64,000 nt of DNA from the NCBI GenBank assembly GCA_944384265.1, contig CALWSR010000005.1:1-64000 (forward strand), written 5' to 3'. The notes below the pieces were generated by a model that was not told the origin of the DNA, did no database searches, and was given only the letters and a program-made list of their open reading frames with translations. Shown one piece after another: positions 55,896 to 64,000 of the stretch. The DNA is from an uncultured Clostridia bacterium (GTDB lineage Bacteria > Bacillota > Clostridia > Lachnospirales > Anaerotignaceae). Both the position numbers and the translations under genes were made by a program. The first letter of the stretch is position 1, and every line of letters begins with the position of its first letter.

Positions 55896-56131
55896 TTTGT
55901 ATGAAAAGCTGCTGCCTGATATAGCAGGCTAGGCCATTTGCTTTGCAGCCAACATCATTTTTTTGTATTTCTCCTTTGTCATATGCTGTGCAGCTCCCTT
56001 TTTCCTCCTTGTTTTTTAGATACATTGATAGTGGGCCAAAATGATTGCAGTGAATCAAAGAAAACAGCATCCATTTCCTTGCCCTGTTTTCAAGCTTCCC
56101 ATTTACAATACCATATCATATTTTATATGCT
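55896..56131 (+). repeat. repeat family E, diverged copy in element copy 2
   Basis: Counterpart of 47365-47600. The 56132-56582 stretch holds no gene. Confidence 0.4.
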
Positions 56132-56582
56132 GTCATACAGCATTCAGATACATTTGTGTTTAGCATAACCGTATGAAAAATATTTTTCAAGCCTTTTTTC
56201 ACAGGGGCAAAAATGTATTGTTTTTCAAATTTTATGGAGGCGGCCTGGGCCTGGATACGATTTTTTATGCTCTTTTTTTATTTCGGCAGTATTTTATTGC
56301 TTTGTATTGTATAGGTCAGTAATATAGGTATGCAGGACAAACACATGGGTTAAATTTTTAGGAACAAACAATTACAATACAGCTAGATATAGGCCCTCGG
56401 CTATTCTTTTCAGCATCATAGAAGGATATTGACTGTATAAAAGTAAATGTATTCCGGAATATTTTGTATAAAAACCTATTTTTTCACAGATTGTTCATTC
56501 ATGTGTTTATTGTGTGATAGGTATGCTGTTTTATTGACAGAAGGTATATGGTACTGCTTTACACATATACAGCAGAGTATAT

Positions 56583-56634
56583 TTTTTGCCCTGGCAATGG
56601 TTGCCCTTTCCCTACGATTATTATGCTTGCCAGC
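56583..56634. other. attR of the feoB element (core TT at 56608-56609)
   Basis: Left of TT is the element's right end (TGGCAATGGTTGCCCT). To the right is feoB (CCCTACGATTATTATG). Joining feoB at 39547 to 56610 gives AGA-TTC-CCT-ACG, coding R-F-P-T, with the frame kept. Confidence 0.9.
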
Positions 56635-57321
56635 GTTTTTTTTGCAGGGGGCAATCCCTTTTTTGCAGGACTGTTTGTCATTGCTGTGCTGATACTTTCT
56701 GTTATGATTACATTGGCTGTTTCCCGTATGTTGGGTGCCACTGTGTTAAAAGGCATTCCTTCCTCTTTCACATTGGAGCTGCCTCCATACAGAAGACCCC
56801 AGATTATAAAAGTGGTGATTCGAAGTGTATTGGACAGAACCATATTTGTATTGGGCAGGGCAATTTGTGTGTCTGTTCCTGCCGGTGCATTGATATGGCT
56901 TTTGCAAAATGTCACCATAGCAGATATCACATTGCTGGAGGGTCTTTCTCAAATATTATCTCCTCTGGGAGGGGCCATGGGATTAAGCGGTGTGATATTG
57001 GCAGCGTTTATATTGGGCATTCCTGCCAATGAAATTGTCATACCCATTATATTGATGTGCTATTGCCAAAGCGGTATGCTGACAGAAGCTTCCGGATTGG
57101 CAGAAATGGGAGAACTATTAAAGGAGAACGGCTGGACAGCATTGACGGCACTTTCGGCAGTGTTGTTTTCACTGAATCATTTTCCTTGTGCCACAACCCT
57201 TTGGACCATTGCAAAGGAAACAAAAAGTGCAAAATGGACAGCAGTGGCATTTTTGTTGCCTACTATGATAGGTATTTTGATTTGTACCACAGTCAATACA
57301 GTGGGAAATTTATTTTTTTGA
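56608..57321 (+). pseudogene. feoB: feoB 3' part, separated by the element
   Basis: 237 codons in frame with the 5' part at 38196. It starts FPTIIMLASVFFAG and continues through membrane segments to AAFILGIPANEIVIPIILM, a central FeoB motif, then HFPCATTLWTIAKETKSAKWTAVAFLLPT and the end. Together with the 450 codons of the 5' part it makes a 687-aa FeoB of ordinary length. An open frame extends upstream to an ATG at 56548, but those codons belong to the element, so I do not call a start there. Confidence 0.95.
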
Positions 57322-57324
57322 TAC

Positions 57325-57360
57325 AAAAAGGCGAAGGATTTGGCAGCTTTCGCCTTTTTT
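57325..57360 (+). terminator. terminator of feoAB
   Basis: AAAAGGCGAA and TTTCGCCTTTTTT form a hairpin with a T run directly after the feoB stop. Confidence 0.85.
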
Positions 57361-57395
57361 GATGCATAAAAACAAAAACCACATAAAATACTATA

Positions 57396-57447
57396 TTGAC
57401 AAAAAGGAAATACAGCATTACAATAACACTATACCCCTGGGGGGTAT
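57396..57447 (+). promoter_or_regulatory. copA promoter with CsoR operator
   Basis: TTGACA (57396-57401), 17-nt spacer, TACAAT (57419-57424). The palindrome ATACCCCTGGGGGGTAT (57431-57447) overlaps the expected start of transcription. It matches the pseudo-palindromic GTATACCCC/GGGGTATAC operators of CsoR repressors. Binding would block the polymerase until Cu(I) releases CsoR. Confidence 0.88.
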
Positions 57448-57465
57448 TAGAAAGAGGTGACAGAT

Positions 57466-59994
57466 GTGAAACAAAAATTTGATGTAACAGGCATGACTTG
57501 CAGTGCTTGCAGCGCCCATGTGGAAAAAAGCGTGTCAAAATTGCAGGGGATTTGTTCTGTCAATGTAAATTTACTGCAAAACGCTATGACAGTAGAATAT
57601 GAAGAGGATAAGCTGACAGAAAATGAAATTATAAAAGCAGTGGAGCAAGGAGGCTATGGCGCAAGAGTACATGGTGCAGAAAGTACCTCTCAGCCTATGG
57701 AAAATATAGCACAGACAGAAATGGATGCCATGAAAAAAAGACTCATTTGGTCATTTGTATTTTTGGTGCCTTTGTTTTATATTTCCATGGGGCATATGAT
57801 GGGTATGCCCTTGCCGGCTATATTGTCAGGCCATGAAAATGTGATGTCATTTGCGTTGACACAGCTGTTTTTGACATTGCCCATATTGTATCTGAACAGG
57901 AAATATTTTTCCGTGGGATTTCAGGCACTGTGGCGCCGTTCTCCCAATATGGATTCTTTGATTGCATTGGGTGCCTCTGCGGCTTTTGTATATAGTGTCA
58001 GTGCCATTTATGCCATAGGCTATCATATGGGGCATGGAGATATGGCGGCGGCACACAGCTATGGCATGGAATTTTATTTTGAATCGGCAGGCATGATATT
58101 GACTCTCATTACAGTGGGAAAATATATGGAAACCCGCTCAAAGGGCAAAACGTCGGAAGCCATTACAAAGCTGTTGGATTTGGCCCCTAAAAAAGCCACA
58201 GTGCTTCAAAATGGAGTGGAAAGGGAAATTCCCATAGAGCAGGTGCAAAAAGGGGATATCATTGTGGTGCGTCCCGGTCAAAGCATACCGGTAGACGGCA
58301 AAATCATAGAAGGCACCTCTGCTGTGGATGAATCTGCATTGACAGGAGAGAGCATTCCTGTTGAAAAAAATGTGGGAGATACGGTCATTGGTGCAACAAT
58401 CAACAAAACAGGTTATTTTCAGTTTCGGGCAGAAAAAGTGGGAAGTGACACCACACTTTCTCAAATTGTGCAGCTGGTGGAGGAAGCCGGTGCCTCCAAA
58501 GCTCCCATTGCAAAGCTGGCCGATAAAGTCAGCGGCATATTTGTTCCCGTAGTCATTGCCATTGCAGTCATTGCCATGGCAGTGTGGCTGCTTGTGGGCT
58601 ATTCCTTCAGCTTTGCCCTTTCCATTGGCATTGCAGTGCTTGTCATATCCTGCCCCTGTGCATTGGGCTTGGCAACACCTACCGCCATTATGGTGGGTAC
58701 AGGAAAAGGAGCAGAAAACGGTATATTGATAAAATCTGCCGAAAGCCTAGAAATTGCCCACGAAATTGATACTGTGGTGCTGGATAAAACAGGAACCGTG
58801 ACAGAAGGCAAGCCCCGTGTGACAGATGTGATTTTGGCAGAGGGTGTGTTTCAAAACAGGCTGTTAAAATGTGCCGCCGCAGTGGAACAGCTCTCTGAGC
58901 ATCCCCTTTCTGAAGCCATTGTAGAATATGCCAAAGAAAAAAATGTTGCGGCAGAAAAGGGAGAACATTTTGAAACCGTTGCAGGAGAGGGCATCAAAGC
59001 AGATGTTTTGGGAAAAAAGGTGATTGCAGGCAATCAAAAAATGATGAAGGCAGAAAATGTGCAATATGATGCGCTTTTTCAAAAAGCAGAGGCATTGGCG
59101 GAGGAAGGCAAAACACCTTTGTATTTTGCAGAAGAAAAAAAGCTTTTGGGTGTGATAGCAGTGGCAGATGTGGTAAAGCCCACCAGTAAAGAAGCCATTG
59201 CAAAATTTGAGCAAATGGGCATTGATGTGGTTATGCTGACAGGGGACAACCAAAAAACGGCACAGGCCATTGCAAAGCAGGTGAATTTAAAAAATGTGGT
59301 GGCAGAGGTACTGCCTCAGGACAAAGAAAAACAGGTCAGACAAATACAGCAGCAGGGCAAAAGGGTGGCCATGATTGGCGACGGCATAAATGATGCACCG
59401 GCATTGGCCAGAGCAGATGTGGGCGTGGCCATTGGCGCCGGCACAGATGTTGCCATAGAATCGGCAGATATTGTGCTGATGAAAAGCGATTTGTTGGATG
59501 CTGCGGCGGCCATACAGCTTAGCCGTGCAGTCATAAGAAATATCAAACAAAATCTGTTTTGGGCATTTTTTTATAATGCATTGGGCATTCCCCTGGCGGC
59601 AGGAGTGTTTTATACAGCATTGGGCTGGAAGCTCAATCCCATGTTTGCAGCAGCGGCAATGAGCTTTAGCTCTGTATTTGTGGTTACAAATGCTTTGCGT
59701 TTAAAATGGTTCCGTCCTGATTTTAAAAAGGCTCATACAATGCAGATACAAAACAATGAAAAAAGGGAAAACAAGGAGGAATTTCATATGAAAAAGGTAT
59801 TGACCATTGAAGGAATGATGTGCGGACACTGCACATCCAGAGTAGAGCAGGCATTAAATGCATTGGATGGTGTGCAGGCGCAGGTAAGCCTGGAAGAAAA
59901 AACTGCCACTGTTACAGCACAAAAAGAGGTTGGCGAGGAAGAACTGGTAAAGGCTGTTACAGATGCAGGCTACACTGTAATAGATGTGCAGTGA
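57466..59994 (+). CDS. copA: copper-translocating P1B-type ATPase with C-terminal CopZ-like domain
   Basis: About 842 aa. An N-terminal HMA domain ([14 protein letters not shown]), TGES of the actuator, [11 protein letters not shown] with the CPC copper site, [15 protein letters not shown] and [10 protein letters not shown] form the pump that exports Cu(I). The usual CopA end (ALRLKWFRP) is followed by a 24-residue polar linker and a second HMA domain [15 protein letters not shown]. The linker contains an AAGGAGG and an ATG at 59788, so a free CopZ can also be made. Start is GTG at 57466, about 8 nt after AGAGG; GTG at 57457 is possible. Confidence 0.93.
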   Translation: MKQKFDVTGMTCSACSAHVEKSVSKLQGICSVNVNLLQNAMTVEYEEDKLTENEIIKAVEQGGYGARVHGAESTSQPMENIAQTEMDAMKKRLIWSFVFLVPLFYISMGHMMGMPLPAILSGHENVMSFALTQLFLTLPILYLNRKYFSVGFQALWRRSPNMDSLIALGASAAFVYSVSAIYAIGYHMGHGDMAAAHSYGMEFYFESAGMILTLITVGKYMETRSKGKTSEAITKLLDLAPKKATVLQNGVEREIPIEQVQKGDIIVVRPGQSIPVDGKIIEGTSAVDESALTGESIPVEKNVGDTVIGATINKTGYFQFRAEKVGSDTTLSQIVQLVEEAGASKAPIAKLADKVSGIFVPVVIAIAVIAMAVWLLVGYSFSFALSIGIAVLVISCPCALGLATPTAIMVGTGKGAENGILIKSAESLEIAHEIDTVVLDKTGTVTEGKPRVTDVILAEGVFQNRLLKCAAAVEQLSEHPLSEAIVEYAKEKNVAAEKGEHFETVAGEGIKADVLGKKVIAGNQKMMKAENVQYDALFQKAEALAEEGKTPLYFAEEKKLLGVIAVADVVKPTSKEAIAKFEQMGIDVVMLTGDNQKTAQAIAKQVNLKNVVAEVLPQDKEKQVRQIQQQGKRVAMIGDGINDAPALARADVGVAIGAGTDVAIESADIVLMKSDLLDAAAAIQLSRAVIRNIKQNLFWAFFYNALGIPLAAGVFYTALGWKLNPMFAAAAMSFSSVFVVTNALRLKWFRPDFKKAHTMQIQNNEKRENKEEFHMKKVLTIEGMMCGHCTSRVEQALNALDGVQAQVSLEEKTATVTAQKEVGEEELVKAVTDAGYTVIDVQ
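59788..59994 (+). CDS. copZ: possible internal CopZ-like copper chaperone, nested in copA
   Basis: ATG at 59788, in frame with copA, lies 7-8 nt after AAGGAGG. It encodes 68 aa: [19 protein letters not shown] onwards, a whole HMA domain of stand-alone CopZ size with the CxxC motif. In many Firmicutes copZ is a separate gene after copA. Here loss of the copA stop seems to have fused them while the old ribosome site remains. Both products may form. Confidence 0.55.
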   Translation: MKKVLTIEGMMCGHCTSRVEQALNALDGVQAQVSLEEKTATVTAQKEVGEEELVKAVTDAGYTVIDVQ

Positions 59995-60006
59995 GGAGAA
60001 AAGCGT

Positions 60007-60267
60007 ATGAAGGCTGATGAAAAACAAATTACACGACTGCTGAAAACAGCAAGGGGACAGCTGGACGGCATTTTAAAAATGGTGGAGGAAGACAGATATT
60101 GTGTAGACATTTCAAATCAAATACTGGCCACAGAGGCCATACTCAAAAAAGCAAACAAAGAAATACTCCGGGCCCATATGAAATGCTGTGTCAAAGAAGC
60201 ACTGCAAACGGGACAGGAGGATAAAAAAATAGATGAATTGATTGATATCATAGATAAGCTGAAATAG
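60007..60267 (+). CDS. csoR: CsoR-family copper-sensing repressor
   Basis: 86 aa, all-helical DUF156. Key ligands match CsoR: Cys in DRYCVDISNQI, then His and Cys in AHMKCCV. It binds Cu(I) and releases the operator at 57431-57447, so it controls copA and itself. It starts 12 bp after copA, with GAGGAGA before the ATG. A 14-bp tandem duplication at 60253-60280 changed the stop from TAA to TAG without altering the protein. Confidence 0.9.
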   Translation: MKADEKQITRLLKTARGQLDGILKMVEEDRYCVDISNQILATEAILKKANKEILRAHMKCCVKEALQTGQEDKKIDELIDIIDKLK

Positions 60268-60907
60268 ATAAGCTGAAATAATGCAGGTTTTTAAAGCATT
60301 TTCTGAAATAAGCCCTGAAACAAAATAGCGTGTATTCTAAAAGGAATCCAGCGGGTATGACAAGTGGCTTGAGAAGCAATGAAAATAAAAACGCTTTGTC
60401 ATAAAAAAGCAATGTTTTTTAGAAATGCTTTTTGAGATTATCAAAAAATCCATTGTTGCAGCAATAAAAAAAGAGGCAGACAATACTTTAAATCATAAAG
60501 GAATGTGAAAGGCTTCTGCTGATTTAAAATGCTGAAAAAATATGGTCTGGCCGGGTATTTGAAAAGCAATGATGTTCAAATATCCATATCATAAAACAAA
60601 ATCAAAACAGCTGTGCTTTCCGGACAGAAATGTCTAAAAGCCGGCTGTTTTTTTTGAAAGAGGTCACTGTATGTGCTTTGATGATAGCTTCAAAAAGAAA
60701 GAAGGGTATTTTGATTATAATATCAATGCATTTTTGCAGATAATGGGAAATTTTGAAAAAAGAAAGAGCTTTATAAACACAATTATGTATTTTCAATCAA
60801 AAAAGCATATGATTGGAAGACTGGTGGTATGAAAAGCCTAAAAAAAGGCATGAAGGTGAACTGTGCAAACCCAAATTGACAAAAGAAAGAATTATGCTTT
60901 AAAGTAA
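60268..60907. other. intergenic stretch without a recognised gene
   Basis: AT-rich. It contains one hairpin with AAACAGCTGTGC...GCCGGCTGTTTT near 60605-60652 that recalls family A, and no convincing ORF. Confidence 0.5.
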
Positions 60908-61205
60908 ATGGTTTATCTCATACAAAATGGGTATGCAGGTATCATAGGGTATTTACGCCCAAGCAGTATGGATATTCTAAAAGCTTGTGAAAAGAGGCAG
61001 AAGTCACATAGTATGGCCAAAGCGTATTCACTGATTTTTAAGGATACTGCCCCAATAAAGTATGCTGCAATTTATGACTATGGAAAAGGAAAAAGTGCAA
61101 TGCTGCCAGCATACAAATTTGAAAACAGCAGTTTTGAAGGAGCAGTGTATTATGTCAGCACAATGGGATGAAGCAACAGAATATAAGCTTACTGCAAAGG
61201 CATAG
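60908..61205 (+). pseudogene. possible decayed gene of unknown function
   Basis: A frame of 87 codons (60908-61171) ends in YYVSTMG. Another frame continues YVSAQWDEATEYKLTAKA to TAG at 61203-61205 through what looks like a one-base shift. There is no ribosome site. The composition is protein-like but I recognise no family. Confidence 0.3.
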
Positions 61206-61450
61206 AGCAAAACATCATACCGTCAGAGCTTGCAGAAAGTGAAGGCCGGTGTCATTTAGGCCCGGCTGTAATTTTGGAGCATGAAACCCCTGTCCCGATG
61301 GGCAAGGGCTTCTATGCTTTTAGATTGTTCTTTTTTATGTTAATGGTATTGTAAAAATAAGCCATAAAAATTTGCATATCATTAAAAAATATTGTAGAAT
61401 GATGGTAAAATATATGTTGCAGAGAGCTTCTTTTTTAATATTAAAAAAGA

Positions 61451-61473
61451 AGGGTTTCGCTATGCGAAACCCT
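61451..61473 (-). terminator. perfect hairpin, minus-strand terminator type
   Basis: AGGGTTTCGC and GCGAAACCCT pair perfectly around TAT. On the minus strand a T run follows (AAAAAA before 61451). No minus-strand gene ends here, so it may be the relic of a lost element. Nothing else is seen in 61206-61560. Confidence 0.45.
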
Positions 61474-61582
61474 GAAACTCTTTTGTAAAAAAATGTTGTT
61501 TTCGTATTGTAAATCAAAAATTGTTTATACTACTAAATGATGTGAAAAGCAAGCCAAAAGCGGCATAGTATAGGAGGAGCTT

Positions 61583-63178
61583 ATGCAAGAGGCAAATATC
61601 AGTTTATCCATTTGTATGATTGTAAAAAATGAACAAAGATGCTTGGAAAGATGTCTAAAATCATTGTCCCCTTTAAGAGAACAGCTTCCCTGTGAGGTGA
61701 TTGTAACAGACACAGGCTCCACAGACAAAAGCATTGAAATTGCTGAAAAATATGCAGATAAGGTACTGCATTTTCAGTGGTGCAACGATTTTTCTGCCGC
61801 CCGCAATGCAGGGCTTGAGCAGGCAAAAGGGGAATGGATTATGGTCATTGACGCCGATGAGGAATTGGTGGAGGACGTTTCTCATTTGGTAAAATTTTTT
61901 ACAAGCCAAGAAAGATTTGGTTATAGAGGCTGTTTTTTAAAAAAGAAAAATTGTTTTGATGCAAAGCTGTGCAGTCAGTGTGAAAGCTTGAAGGATTATC
62001 ATGGAGAAAGCTCTGAATTTTTGGATTACAGAGTTTTTCGCAGTGACCTAAAGCCAAGATATACAGGTATTATACACGAATCTGTACCTTATATGGAGCC
62101 TACCTATACATTTGATTTGACACTTTATCACGATGGCTATGCCTTTGAGGATGAAAAAAAGAGAAAAGAAAAAAAGTATAGAAATGCTGCTTTGCTGGAA
62201 AAAACACTAAAAGAAAATAATCTGAGGGATTTAAGGGTTTTGGTACATTTGCTGGTGGAGCAGGATGTTATCAAAAAAGATATTTTTGAAAAGCTCATTG
62301 CAGTTACAGAAGAGGTCATGTATCAAAATATAAAAAATGTTTTTTCTCCTGGAGCATTTGTAAAAGTGGCCGCTTATTATTGGATGAAGGGAGAAAGAGA
62401 AAAGGCACTGAAGCTGTGCAAGGATTATTTAAAATTTTTTACAGATGAAAGATGTCAGCTTTTTGAAATAGACATTCGTTTTATACAGGCAGCCTGTTTG
62501 TTCCATCAAAAGCAGTATAGCGGGGCTTTGAAGATGATGGAGCGATATTTTGAATTGATAGAAAAATATGAAAAGGGACAGCTGGATTTATTTTTGATGA
62601 GAACAACATCCATACGCTATTGCGGCACAGGTGCAAAGGAATATATGAAACAGCTGCAAATACGCACTTATATGGCACTGAAAAAATACAAAGAGGCAGG
62701 AGCATTGTTAAAGGCAGTGGATTTTGAACAAATTACAGCCTTTCAGCTTTTTAATTTTTTTATTGTTGTAATAGAATGCGCCCATGAAAAAGAAACAGGC
62801 ATTTCTTTGACCCCCTATTATGCCATACTCAGCAAAAAGAGAAAAGAAGGCACTGGCGGGCAGCAAAAGGCGGCAGAGCAAGCCTATGACTTTTTGCAAA
62901 ATCATATTCAAAAATTACCTCCCCATTTAAAAAATAGATTTGTGGAGCAAATTTCTGCCACAAAAGAGGGTAAAAGGGATTTGCAGGAGGCGGAGGAAAA
63001 GGCACAAAAGCAGCAGCAAAAACAGCGCCAGCTAATAGAAAATGCCAAAGAAAGTATCAAAGTGCTTATGGCAGAGGCCTCTATGAAAAAGGAGGCATTG
63101 GTTTTGGCAGAGCGTCTTTTGAAGCTCTCCCCTGAGGATGAGGAGCTGCAAAAATGGATTGTACAGCTTTCTGAATAA
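61583..63178 (+). CDS. family 2 glycosyltransferase with long C-terminal TPR/helical region
   Basis: 531 aa. GT-A domain: LSICMIVKNEQRCLERCLKSL, VIVTDTGSTDKSIEIAEKY and MVIDADEEL with the metal-binding D-x-D. From about residue 200 onwards the sequence is helical with TPR-like repeats and a charged coiled-coil near 470 (EEKAQKQQQKQRQLIENAKES). Same architecture as the gene at 10668-11768, but with a longer tail. Acceptor unknown. AGGAGGAG precedes the ATG. Confidence 0.88.
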   Translation: MQEANISLSICMIVKNEQRCLERCLKSLSPLREQLPCEVIVTDTGSTDKSIEIAEKYADKVLHFQWCNDFSAARNAGLEQAKGEWIMVIDADEELVEDVSHLVKFFTSQERFGYRGCFLKKKNCFDAKLCSQCESLKDYHGESSEFLDYRVFRSDLKPRYTGIIHESVPYMEPTYTFDLTLYHDGYAFEDEKKRKEKKYRNAALLEKTLKENNLRDLRVLVHLLVEQDVIKKDIFEKLIAVTEEVMYQNIKNVFSPGAFVKVAAYYWMKGEREKALKLCKDYLKFFTDERCQLFEIDIRFIQAACLFHQKQYSGALKMMERYFELIEKYEKGQLDLFLMRTTSIRYCGTGAKEYMKQLQIRTYMALKKYKEAGALLKAVDFEQITAFQLFNFFIVVIECAHEKETGISLTPYYAILSKKRKEGTGGQQKAAEQAYDFLQNHIQKLPPHLKNRFVEQISATKEGKRDLQEAEEKAQKQQQKQRQLIENAKESIKVLMAEASMKKEALVLAERLLKLSPEDEELQKWIVQLSE

Positions 63179-63223
63179 TAATTTTATCAATAAAATATAT
63201 ATGAGAAAAGGAAGTGTAGAAAT

Positions 63224-64000
63224 ATGAAAAATATAGGTTTTATCGGCATTGGTGTCATGGGAAAATCTATGGCGGCAAATTTGCTCAAAAAGGGCTTTTC
63301 TGTTTGTGTTTATACAAGAACAAAACAAAAGGCATTGCCTGTTATAGAGCAAGGAGCTGTGTGGTGCGATACCATAGCAGACTGTGTCAAAGACAAGGAT
63401 GCCGTTATCACAATGGTGGGCTATCCCAAAGATGTGGAAGAGGTTTATTTTGGAAAAGAGGGTATTTTGGAAAATGTGAAAAAAGGTGCCTATATCATTG
63501 ATATGACAACAACAAGCCCCAAATTGTCTGTCAAAATATATGAAGAGGCAAAGCAAAGAGGTGTTTTTGCACTGGACGCCCCTGTTTCCGGAGGAGATAT
63601 TGCGGCAGAAAAGGGTACCCTTTCCATTATGGTTGGCGGTGACAAGCAGGTGTTTGACCATTGCAGAGAGATTTTTGAGGCCATGGGAGAAAATATCATC
63701 TATCAAGGAAAAGCAGGTAGTGGACAGCATACAAAAATGGCAAACCAAATTGCATTGGCCGGTGTCATATCCGGTCTTTGCGAGGCCATGGTATATGGTG
63801 AAAATGTGGGGCTGGATTTGAACACCATGCTGCAAAGCATTGGCAAGGGAGCGGCAGGCAGCTGGCAAATGGAGCATATGGCACCCAGGATTTTAAAGGG
63901 AGATTTTGCACCGGGATTTTTTATCAAGCATTATGTAAAGGATTTAAACATCGCCATGCAGGAGGCCGAGGCCAGAGGACTTGTTTTGAATGTGCTTCAG
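63224..64000 (+). CDS. NAD(P)-dependent 3-hydroxyisobutyrate-dehydrogenase-family oxidoreductase, 5' part
   Basis: About 259 codons are visible and the frame runs off the window. It starts MKNIGFIGIGVMGKSMAAN with the Rossmann GxGxMG motif. ALDAPVSGGDIAAEKGTLSIMVGG is the substrate-binding signature of beta-hydroxyacid dehydrogenases, and GSGQHTKMANQI holds the catalytic Lys. The tail FFIKHYVKDLNIAMQEA is typical. It oxidises or reduces a 3-hydroxyacid or tartronate semialdehyde; the substrate cannot be fixed. AAGGAAG is a weak ribosome site 10 nt upstream. Confidence 0.92.
   Translation, partial: MKNIGFIGIGVMGKSMAANLLKKGFSVCVYTRTKQKALPVIEQGAVWCDTIADCVKDKDAVITMVGYPKDVEEVYFGKEGILENVKKGAYIIDMTTTSPKLSVKIYEEAKQRGVFALDAPVSGGDIAAEKGTLSIMVGGDKQVFDHCREIFEAMGENIIYQGKAGSGQHTKMANQIALAGVISGLCEAMVYGENVGLDLNTMLQSIGKGAAGSWQMEHMAPRILKGDFAPGFFIKHYVKDLNIAMQEAEARGLVLNVLQ

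Larger units (their letters stand above)
48079..56609. mobile_element. 8,531-bp serine-recombinase element in feoB, copy 2
   Basis: Head-to-tail second copy with every ORF at +8,531 bp and the same translated sequences as copy 1. It ends at the feoB 3' part (attR, TT at 56608-56609). Confidence 0.9.

Noticed and set aside
56548..56607. ATG that would give the feoB 3' part its own start
   Set aside because: The 20 codons before 56608 belong to the element end in an unrelated frame, and no ribosome site is present.
1..64000. CRISPR arrays, rRNA genes, prophage structural modules
   Set aside because: No regularly spaced identical short repeats, no rRNA-like sequence and no capsid, tail or terminase genes were seen.

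Overview
The window is chromosomal DNA from a low-GC, probably endospore-forming, anaerobic Firmicute of the class Clostridia. The evidence is a bofA/DUF2508 pair, the DUF512-der-plsY-gpsA operon, a DnaD/DnaI-type helicase-loader pair, a T-box leader and strong AGGAGG ribosome binding sites. Nearly all genes end in TAA or TGA. A species cannot be named from the sequence alone.

Layout. 1-1.3 kb: non-coding DNA packed with small dispersed repeats. 1.3-7 kb, minus strand: an acyltransferase and a DUF512-der-plsY-gpsA operon (ribosome assembly and phospholipid synthesis). 7.2-19.3 kb: mixed single genes, namely a glutamine-synthetase-like protein that lacks active-site residues, an ArsC-like reductase, a 2-hydroxyacid dehydrogenase, a glycosyltransferase, two secreted proteins, an alpha/beta hydrolase, a uracil-DNA glycosylase homologue, and a rhomboid protease gene flanked by eleven DnaA-box-like sites, then bofA and DUF2508. 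19.8-24.1 kb: an ArsR-regulated Zn/Cd-type P-ATPase and a PurF-like protein with Gly in place of the glutaminase Cys. 24.6-28.4 kb: a DUF819 transporter and dipeptidase operon behind a textbook promoter and a perfect palindrome, followed by a XRE-cupin regulator. 28.5-34.2 kb: a tRNA-Ser, then a compositionally distinct T-box/metNIQ/M20 peptidase cassette bounded by wrecks of a serine and a tyrosine recombinase; metQ has an in-frame TAG. 34.4-37.7 kb: DUF815 ATPase, helicase loader and DnaD protein.

37.9-57.3 kb is the most striking region. A feoA-feoB ferrous iron operon is split by two head-to-tail, apparently identical copies of an 8,531-bp element. Each copy carries a large serine recombinase, a MoxR ATPase/VWA (CoxE-like) pair, a HAD phosphatase, a lipoprotein and two proteins of unknown function. 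The junctions share a TT core. The inter-copy junction is a long imperfect inverted repeat centred on that core, as expected for attP. Removing both copies at TT restores an uninterrupted feoB of about 687 codons through its most conserved membrane motif.

57.4-60.3 kb: a CsoR-regulated copA with a C-terminal CopZ domain that has its own ribosome binding site, followed by csoR. 60.3-61.6 kb is mostly empty. 61.6-64 kb: a TPR glycosyltransferase and the 5' part of a 3-hydroxyisobutyrate-dehydrogenase-family gene that runs off the window.

Five families of small intergenic repeats (called A to E here) occur repeatedly. Family E is concentrated inside the feoB element. Stretches without genes are covered by repeat, regulatory or 'other' entries.
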